Below, in pieces: positions 1 to 7,390 of a stretch of 12,928 bases of DNA. Positions within the stretch are counted from its first letter, which is position 1. Every line of letters starts with the position of its first letter. Below the pieces are notes generated by a model, which was not told the DNA's origin, searched no databases, and worked only from the letters and a program-made list of their open reading frames with translations. Made by a program: the position numbers and the translations under genes. Source of the stretch: UBA4823 sp034436035 (GTDB taxonomy: Bacteria > Chloroflexota > Anaerolineae > Anaerolineales > UBA4823); assembly GCA_034436035.1 (NCBI GenBank), contig DAOTVW010000024.1, forward strand, positions 1-12,928, in the 5' to 3' direction.

Positions 1-1
1 C

Positions 2-1531
2 CCTGATCATCATTATCAGCTCCAACTTAATGGAACGACTGTTGCTGATGAAGCATGGGATGGAGCGGGATATCATCAGATTGAAGCGGTCATCGATGCC
101 AATTATTTTAAAAAAGGGAGCAACACCCTTTCCATAAAAGGAGACCTTCTTCCCCAAATTGTGGTTGATATCGTTTATCTTGATACCATCGAGCTTTATA
201 CATGGCAAAAAACATCTCTACCCAATAATAAAACCCTTATTTTTGGGGTAGCAGATGGATTACCAAATCCAGATAGCTTGCGGTTAGGAAAACAGGATTG
301 GTTGTTGGATATCACCAGCCCTCTCAGCCCGACTTTAGTGAATCGAACCTCGCCAATAGAAACGAAGAACCATCTATTTTTAGCTGCCAAAGCATCGGCT
401 GTTCAAAACATCAGTGGGATGGACTCAATATCCATCAAAAAAGGAGATGAACCGGCTGCTCATAACCATGCGGATTATTTGATGATAGGCCCACAGGATC
501 TACTGGATCCGTTGAGCCCGTTAATTGAAAAGCGGCGGAGCGAAGGCTTTACAGTAGAGACGCAAGATGTCTCAGCGATTTACGCCCAATATGGCGGGTA
601 TCCTGAGCCGAATGCAATTCGACAATATTTGCAGGAGGTTACCTCCCAAAATCCGAATTTGAAATATGTATTATTAGTGGGCGATTCGACTTATGATCCA
701 AAGGGTTTGGCGAATGATACGACCATGAATCGTCTCCCCACATTTTTCATTCAAACCCTTTATGGCGGCAAAACCTCCAGTGAGTTACCCTTTGCAGTTA
801 TGAATCCGGAGGGATTAGATTTCCTGCAAAATAGCGATCACTACTCCTTAGCGCTTGCGGTCGGACGGCTTCCAGCTCAGAACAGCCAACAGGTGGCAAA
901 TTGGGTGAAAAAGATGCTGGCGTATGAAAACCAGGTGAATATTTCATCACCCTTGAAGGTTGTTGCAGTGGCTGATCCGCAAGGGGACATGTTTGCAGGT
1001 GAGGCTCAAACCTTCTTGGATCTCTGGGGGGGATCCGCCCAAAAAGAACTTTATACTCCCCCAGCAGGGACAACCGAAGCGGCGCAGGTCATTGACAATT
1101 ACTTTCAATCTGGAACGACTGTATTGGGTTATTTTGGACATGGCAGTATCGAGATGTGGGGGAAAGATCAGCTTTTCACCAGCAATGAAGCGGCAAAATT
1201 AACCAACTCACCATCTTTCCCGCTGGTGATTCAGATGACTTGTTTAACGGGTTATTATATTCATCCAAAGCTGGAATCTTTGAGCGAGGCTTTGCTTTGG
1301 AATCCGAACGGTGGCGCGGTGGCGATTATTGCACCATCCAGTTTAACGCTACCGAACGATCAGGGTTTTCTAACGAAATCCTTGGTTGAACATTTTCTGA
1401 AATCGAATCATGATAGAATTGGGGATATCTGGATGCAAACGCTTCGCGAAATAGACCTGAGTAGTCAGGGTGTTCGTGACGTTTTAGCAACCTATACCTT
1501 ATTGGGCGATCCAACGCTCATTGTTCGATAA
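2..1531 (+). CDS. C25 (gingipain-like) cysteine peptidase, C-terminal part, cut by the window edge
   Basis: The frame is open from base 2 to the TAA at 1529-1531, giving 509 visible residues. The GTG at 161 is an internal codon rather than the start, because the 53 codons before it read as normal protein of a beta-sandwich type (YQLQLNG, then W-x-G, then GSNTLSIKG) that commonly precedes this peptidase fold. The peptidase part runs from about visible residue 156 (HADYLMIGP) to the end and contains LLVGDSTYDP (about 224-233), AVGRLPA, GHGS and MTCLTGYY, and it ends with LLGDPTLIVR. By family knowledge His380 (in GHG) and Cys414 (in TCL) form the catalytic dyad, and both are present. The protein is probably secreted and cleaves extracellular proteins, but the signal peptide lies outside the window. 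There is no C-terminal sorting domain: the protein ends right after the peptidase fold. The A2M gene follows 102 bp downstream on the same strand. The family call is firm; the substrate preference (Arg, Lys or other) cannot be read from the sequence. Confidence 0.9.
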   Translation, partial: PDHHYQLQLNGTTVADEAWDGAGYHQIEAVIDANYFKKGSNTLSIKGDLLPQIVVDIVYLDTIELYTWQKTSLPNNKTLIFGVADGLPNPDSLRLGKQDWLLDITSPLSPTLVNRTSPIETKNHLFLAAKASAVQNISGMDSISIKKGDEPAAHNHADYLMIGPQDLLDPLSPLIEKRRSEGFTVETQDVSAIYAQYGGYPEPNAIRQYLQEVTSQNPNLKYVLLVGDSTYDPKGLANDTTMNRLPTFFIQTLYGGKTSSELPFAVMNPEGLDFLQNSDHYSLALAVGRLPAQNSQQVANWVKKMLAYENQVNISSPLKVVAVADPQGDMFAGEAQTFLDLWGGSAQKELYTPPAGTTEAAQVIDNYFQSGTTVLGYFGHGSIEMWGKDQLFTSNEAAKLTNSPSFPLVIQMTCLTGYYIHPKLESLSEALLWNPNGGAVAIIAPSSLTLPNDQGFLTKSLVEHFLKSNHDRIGDIWMQTLREIDLSSQGVRDVLATYTLLGDPTLIVR

Positions 1532-1596
1532 CACTTTTTTTTTAAATTGTTTGTGTTTTGAGGGAACCATTTCACCTGCCCATTCGTTTAATAATT

Positions 1597-1607
1597 TGAT
1601 TAAATCA
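1597..1607. promoter_or_regulatory. Short AT-rich palindrome in the gap before the A2M gene
   Basis: TGATT-A-AATCA is a perfect 5-bp inverted repeat around one base, 27 bp before the A2M ATG. The 102-bp gap (1532-1633) otherwise holds a T9 run at 1535-1543 and AT-rich sequence without a clear paired -35/-10. It could be an operator or part of a promoter, but a palindrome this short in AT-rich DNA may be chance. Confidence 0.2.
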
Positions 1608-1633
1608 TTTTCCGTTCAAGAAAAGAGGCATAT

Positions 1634-4600
1634 ATGACTTCATCTCCTCAACCGCCTAGCTCAAGCGATAAGTCCAATCGGGCAATTTCCCATACCCAAC
1701 TCTTGATTGGGTTATTTATCCTGCTGATCATCATTGGTGTAAGCGTTGTTTTATTTGCCAAAAGCGGCGTACCCAATATGGTAAAGCCTGCTGGAGAAAC
1801 CCCAGCGGGTGTTATCCCACTCCGTCCAACCGAGACGGAAATAACAAAAGTTCCGCTGACTGTTCTTCGCGCATTTCCCGCTGATCAAAGTGAGAATGTT
1901 GAAACCAATGCTTTAATCACCGTTGTTTTCAATCAGGCGGTTGTACCTTTATCTTCATTAAAGGATCAATCCAATTTACCAAATCCGTTGGTAATTACTC
2001 CAACCATAGAAGGAAAAGCGGAATGGATTGCTACTTCCGTTTTTACATTACAGCCAACGAAACCACTCCATAGTGGTGAAAGTTATCATATCCTCATCAA
2101 AAAAGGATTGAAGGATGTATCACAAACCAATGAGCTGAAAGAAGATTTTCAATGGTCATTTACAACCCGCCCGGCAGCAGTTAGCGCGCTGCGATTGAAA
2201 AGCGGGGCAGTTAATCCTCCTGATGGTCAGGATCGAATCTTGTTAGATGAAGCCTTTACCGTTGATTTTTTGCAGCCGATGGATGAACCATCTACAAACC
2301 AGGCGATTAAATTAACAGCAGAGGATGGTTCAAAAACACCGCTCAGTACACTTTGGAATGAGGATGCCACATCCGTTGTCATTACACCAACCCAGAGGCT
2401 GAAAGTAGACACCACATATCAACTCGTCATTGGTCAAGATGCCAAGACGACAGATGGTAGCGCTTTGGAAAAAGGATTGCAATGGAGTTTTCACACTCTG
2501 CCTCAACCGTCAATTTTATCGATCACTCCCGCAGATAACGCCACCCAATCCAACTATTCTTCTGAATTTGCGATTCAATTTTCTTCCCCGATGCGGATTG
2601 ATACCGTGAAAGATAAAATCACCATCACACCGAAACCAAAAGAGACAATAGAGTGGTGGTATAACGAATGGGATTACAGCATTCATACTTATGTTTTAAA
2701 GCCATCCACTGAATACCAGGTGGAAATACAACCCGGTATGGAAGACATTTATGGGAATAAAATCACTCAAGGAGTAAAACTGCATTTTAAGACTGCGCCT
2801 TATCCTCCTCAGGTCAATTTAAACATGCCTTATCAAGCAGCTCTTTTCCGGCAAAACAAAGAAGAACAATATTTGTATGTGAATTTAATAAATGCCAAAA
2901 GTGCCACATTGAAGCTGTATCGGTTAAATTTGCAAGATTTTGTGGATTTAAGCAGTTATCAAAAATCTACTAATGATTTCACGCCCCCAGCAAATAGCCT
3001 TGTCAAAGAAATCACGGTTAATAACACAAAACCGTTAGACATTCAGGATATTGCAAAAGTAAGCTTATCTTCAACAGATGGAAAAGCGTTAGAGAATGGT
3101 TATTATTTTATTGGTTTAGATTGCACAGAAATCCCTCACCCTGGTTCGCCCTTCCTGGACACACGCCTTTTTATTGTTGCTAATGCAAATCTCACATTGA
3201 AAACCACTCCAACTGAGGCGCTAATTTGGATGACCGATTTGGAAAGCGGTAATCCCTTAGCGGATATTAACGTGGAAGTAATGGGCTTGCACCAGATTAA
3301 ATTGGGGAAGGCGAAAACCGATCAAAATGGGATAGCCCGGATCCAATACCCCGAAACCTACTACGATAATACAGCGTTCGCATATACAACAGAAGGACAA
3401 ATCTTTTCTTTTGCGGGCAACAACTGGGGGAGTGGTTCCAGTGAGTATGACCAGGCATTGTGGAGCCACTATTATGCTGTACCAGGGCAATGGCGTGCTT
3501 ATGTTTATACAGAACGTCCAATTTACCGTCCGGGACAACCGGTTTATTTCAAAGCAGTGATACGCAACGATGATGATCTGAAATATAGCCTTCCATCTTC
3601 TATTAAGACTGCCAGGGTAGTGATTAGCAGTTATGATGGAAAGAAAGTCTGGGAAGACACTCTTGCGATATCGGATTACGGTACGATTAGCGGTAAATAT
3701 AACCTTTCCGAAGATGCTGCACTCGGGGGTTACAACCTCTCTGTATTCCTGCCAAATAATGAAAATCCAATTGGCGATATTGTATTCAATGTCGCAGAAT
3801 ACCGTCGACCGGAATTTAAAGTAACCGCCACAGTTGAACCTGAGGAATTACTTCAAGGCGCTGCGGTGAATGGAATGGTGGCGGCTGAATATTATTCCGG
3901 TGGCAATGTCTCGAATGGCGCTGTGCATTACACCGTCATTGCTTCTCCATTCACTTTTTCTCCGGGGGGTGATTATCTCGATTATTCCTTTAGTGATGAG
4001 GATATAGACGCAACGGAATCTGGTTTACCCAATCCACCCGCTTCTGAAATGGTTGCGGAAGGGGATTTTAAATTGGATACCAACGGAAAAGCAACTATAA
4101 AGTTGCCCAGTGATTTAGGAAACCTAAAGAAAAGCCGCCGTATGGAGTTCGAAGCTGATATTACGGATGTCGGCGGTAATGTAGTGAGTGGTAGAGCAGT
4201 CTATGTGGTTCATCAAAGTCAGCTCTATGTTGGGATAAAACCTCTTGCATATATTGGCGAAAGCGGTCAAGAGCAAAGTTTCCGCATGGTGGTACTGGAT
4301 TGGAATGCAAAACCGCAAGCAGATCAGAATATCCAGGTGGAAATTGTCGAGCGACGCTGGCATAGCGTTCAAGAACAACAACCAGATGGCACGATTTTGT
4401 GGACATCGAAGGTGGAAGATATCCCGGTTACAACTTTCAGTGATGTTAAAACCGATGCGAAAGGAATTGCAGAGGTGAAGTTTGTGCCACCCAATGGCGG
4501 AGTATTCCGGGCAAAAGCATGTGTCAAAGATAATTCCCAGAACGAGCATTGTTCTACCGCTTATTTGTGGGTTGCGGGTGGCGAATATGTCCCATGGCTG

Positions 4601-7390
4601 GTTAGCAACGATCACTCCTTCCGCTTAGTAAGTGATAAGAAAGAATATCAGCCCGGCGATGTTGCAGAACTACTGATTGCTTCTCCTTATCAGGGCTCTG
4701 CGTATGGATTAGTTACTGTTGAACGTGGTCATATTCGCCAATCAGAAGTCATTCCTATCACCTCGAATAGCATGATTTACCGTTTACCCATCCAAGACGA
4801 TATGGCACCAAACATCTATATATCGGTTGTCATTGTAAAAGGGGTAGATAAAACCAACCCCCGCCCATCGTTCAAGATAGGTTTGGCAGAGATAAATGTC
4901 TCTACCCAAAAGACAAAGTTAAATGTAACACTAGAAGCGCAGCCCAAACCAGCTAAACCCGGAGATACTGTAACGATTAATGTGATGGTTAAAGACAGTG
5001 CTGGTAATCCCGTTCAAGCGGATGTATCTTTGGGTATAAGCGATTTAGCAACTTTATCTCTGGTTGATCCAAATTCTCCACCGATATACGATTATTTCTA
5101 TAATCGCCGTTCCTTGGGAGTGCAAACTTCAACGCCATTACTCTTTAGCATGGATGACTACAATGCCCTCACGCAAGCTGCGCTGGTTTCTGGTGCTGGA
5201 ATGGGTAGCGGTGGCGGCAAAGGCGGGGGTGAATTAGGCGTAGTAACAGTACGGCGCGAATTCCCCGATACCGCTTTTTGGCAAGCAGACCTATTAACAA
5301 ACCAGGATGGAAAAGCGACTGTTTCGGTAAAACTACCGGATAACTTAACCACCTGGCGGCTGGATGCGCGGGCTGTCACAAAAGATACCTATGCAGGACA
5401 GGCTACGTTAGACCTGTTGACGACTAAACCTTTGATGGTAGAGCCGATGACACCGCGCTTTTTTGTGGCGGGCGATCAGGTCTCACTTGGAAGCGTAATA
5501 CATAATAACACGGCGCAAGCTCTTGACGTTCAAGTTGAGGTTCAAGCAAAGGGCATAGATGTCCTGGATGAGAAAGTGAAAAAGGTAAATGTAGCCGCTG
5601 GGCAACAGGCTTATGTTTCATGGAACGGTAAAGTACCACTGGATTCTGAACGGGTGGATTTGATTTTTAGCGCAAAATCCGGCGACTTAAGTGATGCGTC
5701 TAAACCCACATTAGCAACCTTAGCGGATCAAGGTATCATGGTACTCCATTACACCAGTCCCGAAACGGTTGCAACTGCGGGAAGCCTCAAACAAAAAGGG
5801 ACGCGCGAGGAACAGGTAGTCTTACCGCAGAATTACAATACACCCGGCGGAACTCTAACCATTCGCATGGAACCGTCTCTAGCCGCTGGTATGCTGGACG
5901 GATTAAGCTATTTGGAAAATTATCCATACGATTGTATTGAGCAAACCGTTTCTCGTTTCTTACCGAACATTTTGACTTTACAAGCTTTTCATAAAGCGGG
6001 GATCACTGACGCGGAAAAACAAGCAAAGTTGGATGGTTTGGTTCAAACCTCTTTGCAGCGCATCTACAACCGCCAGAATCCAGATGGTGGCTGGGGGTGG
6101 TGGAATTCTGACAAGAGCGACATTCAAACCAGCGCGTATGTGCTCCTGAGTTTAACAGAAGCTAAAAAGGCAGGTTATGCTATTGATCAGGATGTTTATG
6201 ACCATGGAATTGATTTCCTCAAGAATAATTTGATTGATCCTGGTACGATTCATGAGTCGTATTTATTCAACCAACAAGCATTTGTGATGTATGTACTAGA
6301 TCGCGCTAACGTCAGTAATAGCGCAATGTTGGGTAAGTTATATGATTACCGTGAACAGCTCGCTATTTATGCAAAAGCCTACTTGGCGCATGCCCTTCAT
6401 CAAGCAAATCCAAGTGACACGCGCGTTCAGACTCTGCTCTCAGACCTGCAGAATAAGGCAGTGAGTTCTGCTACAGGCGTTTCTTGGCATGAAAAAACAA
6501 CCGATTATTATTCATGGAACACAGATACCCGAACCACTGCAATTGTCCTGGCAATGTTGAATGACATTGATCCGACAAATCCACTCAATGAGAATATTGT
6601 GCGCTGGCTTATGCACAGTAGAAACGATGGACACTGGGGTAGTACTCAGGAAGGTGCCTGGGCTTTGATGGCGTTATCGGGTTGGTTAGAGAAGAGCGGA
6701 GAGTTACAAAGTAATTACAATTATCAACTAACGCTGAATAACAAAAATTTGGGTAATTGGCAGAGCGACCCAAAGACCATTACTCAGCAAACTGAGGTCA
6801 AAATTGCGGTGAGCGATTTGTTGAAAAATGCCGCAAACCAAATTATTTTCTCCAAGGACAATGACAGCGGTACCCTGTATTATACGGTTCACTTAAGTTT
6901 ACCGATGCCGGTGGACGAAGTAGAACCCCTTGATCGGGGTGTCATCGTCACCCGTCAATATTTCAAAGCAGATAATCCGCAGGCATCGATAAGTGAAGCG
7001 CATCAGGGCGATGTCGTGTATGTCCGCGTAACGGTTGTCGTGCCGAATGATGCGCATTATCTGGTAATAGAAGATGCATTACCCGCTGGCTTAGAAGCGA
7101 TTGATCAATCTCTCTTGACTAGCTCGCAGAGTGAGCAACCTCAGCAATTTAATTGGCAAGAGATGCAAATAAAAGGTTGGGGATGGTGGAATTTTACCCA
7201 CGTAGAATACCGTGATGAAAAAGTTGTTTTATCAGCAGAATATCTACCTGCAGGAACATATTCTTATACATATCTAGCGCGTGCGTCAACGGTTGGTGAT
7301 TTCCAGACTATCCCCACATTAGCCTACGAATTTTACTTCCCAGAGGTATTTGGTCGTGGGGCTGGAATGGTGTTCCGTGTACTACCGTAA
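1634..7390 (+). CDS. Membrane-anchored bacterial alpha-2-macroglobulin with Big_5-like domains and a CIEQ thioester
   Basis: This 1918-residue protein is a protease trap of the alpha-2-macroglobulin family. A protease cuts the bait segment, the fold closes, and the thioester links covalently to the attacker. Residues 21-43 form one hydrophobic helix after a short Ser/Pro-rich start, with no lipobox, so it is likely anchored by a helix with the bulk outside. Three Big_5-like domains follow (about 75-179, 183-289 and 292-389, two of them ending W-S-F-x-T and the third L-H-F-K-T). Macroglobulin domains come next; the MG2 signature YVYTERPIYRPGQPV starts at 623. A Gly-rich stretch (1187 to about 1200) lies at the expected bait position just before VRREFPDTAFW (F1210). 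The thioester motif is C1434-I-E-Q1437, with Cys and Gln intact, inside an alpha-helical domain that includes NPDGGWGWW. The end (about 1790-1918) matches the last macroglobulin domain (LPAGTYSYTYLARAS). It is longer than E. coli YfhM (about 1650 residues), mainly because of the N-terminal Ig-like repeats. The start is the ATG at 1634, with AAGAGG 5 bases upstream. The end overlaps the convergent PBP gene by 9 bp. Confidence 0.95.
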   Translation: MTSSPQPPSSSDKSNRAISHTQLLIGLFILLIIIGVSVVLFAKSGVPNMVKPAGETPAGVIPLRPTETEITKVPLTVLRAFPADQSENVETNALITVVFNQAVVPLSSLKDQSNLPNPLVITPTIEGKAEWIATSVFTLQPTKPLHSGESYHILIKKGLKDVSQTNELKEDFQWSFTTRPAAVSALRLKSGAVNPPDGQDRILLDEAFTVDFLQPMDEPSTNQAIKLTAEDGSKTPLSTLWNEDATSVVITPTQRLKVDTTYQLVIGQDAKTTDGSALEKGLQWSFHTLPQPSILSITPADNATQSNYSSEFAIQFSSPMRIDTVKDKITITPKPKETIEWWYNEWDYSIHTYVLKPSTEYQVEIQPGMEDIYGNKITQGVKLHFKTAPYPPQVNLNMPYQAALFRQNKEEQYLYVNLINAKSATLKLYRLNLQDFVDLSSYQKSTNDFTPPANSLVKEITVNNTKPLDIQDIAKVSLSSTDGKALENGYYFIGLDCTEIPHPGSPFLDTRLFIVANANLTLKTTPTEALIWMTDLESGNPLADINVEVMGLHQIKLGKAKTDQNGIARIQYPETYYDNTAFAYTTEGQIFSFAGNNWGSGSSEYDQALWSHYYAVPGQWRAYVYTERPIYRPGQPVYFKAVIRNDDDLKYSLPSSIKTARVVISSYDGKKVWEDTLAISDYGTISGKYNLSEDAALGGYNLSVFLPNNENPIGDIVFNVAEYRRPEFKVTATVEPEELLQGAAVNGMVAAEYYSGGNVSNGAVHYTVIASPFTFSPGGDYLDYSFSDEDIDATESGLPNPPASEMVAEGDFKLDTNGKATIKLPSDLGNLKKSRRMEFEADITDVGGNVVSGRAVYVVHQSQLYVGIKPLAYIGESGQEQSFRMVVLDWNAKPQADQNIQVEIVERRWHSVQEQQPDGTILWTSKVEDIPVTTFSDVKTDAKGIAEVKFVPPNGGVFRAKACVKDNSQNEHCSTAYLWVAGGEYVPWLVSNDHSFRLVSDKKEYQPGDVAELLIASPYQGSAYGLVTVERGHIRQSEVIPITSNSMIYRLPIQDDMAPNIYISVVIVKGVDKTNPRPSFKIGLAEINVSTQKTKLNVTLEAQPKPAKPGDTVTINVMVKDSAGNPVQADVSLGISDLATLSLVDPNSPPIYDYFYNRRSLGVQTSTPLLFSMDDYNALTQAALVSGAGMGSGGGKGGGELGVVTVRREFPDTAFWQADLLTNQDGKATVSVKLPDNLTTWRLDARAVTKDTYAGQATLDLLTTKPLMVEPMTPRFFVAGDQVSLGSVIHNNTAQALDVQVEVQAKGIDVLDEKVKKVNVAAGQQAYVSWNGKVPLDSERVDLIFSAKSGDLSDASKPTLATLADQGIMVLHYTSPETVATAGSLKQKGTREEQVVLPQNYNTPGGTLTIRMEPSLAAGMLDGLSYLENYPYDCIEQTVSRFLPNILTLQAFHKAGITDAEKQAKLDGLVQTSLQRIYNRQNPDGGWGWWNSDKSDIQTSAYVLLSLTEAKKAGYAIDQDVYDHGIDFLKNNLIDPGTIHESYLFNQQAFVMYVLDRANVSNSAMLGKLYDYREQLAIYAKAYLAHALHQANPSDTRVQTLLSDLQNKAVSSATGVSWHEKTTDYYSWNTDTRTTAIVLAMLNDIDPTNPLNENIVRWLMHSRNDGHWGSTQEGAWALMALSGWLEKSGELQSNYNYQLTLNNKNLGNWQSDPKTITQQTEVKIAVSDLLKNAANQIIFSKDNDSGTLYYTVHLSLPMPVDEVEPLDRGVIVTRQYFKADNPQASISEAHQGDVVYVRVTVVVPNDAHYLVIEDALPAGLEAIDQSLLTSSQSEQPQQFNWQEMQIKGWGWWNFTHVEYRDEKVVLSAEYLPAGTYSYTYLARASTVGDFQTIPTLAYEFYFPEVFGRGAGMVFRVLP

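Noticed and set aside
161..1531. Taking the GTG at 161 as the start of the C25 protein
   Set aside because: The frame is open back to base 2 with protein-like sequence continuous with the beta-sandwich region, and GTG lies in the middle of it without a well-placed ribosome site.
1522..1543. Possible terminator after the C25 gene: TGTT-CGAT-AACA hairpin followed by T9
   Set aside because: The stem is only 4 bp and AT-rich, so it is too weak to call an intrinsic terminator; readthrough into the A2M gene is plausible.
4124..4615. 163-codon open frame on the minus strand inside the A2M gene
   Set aside because: It lies wholly antisense to a well-supported coding region, lacks a ribosome site and any recognisable family motif, and is Cys/His-rich in the way shadow frames often are.
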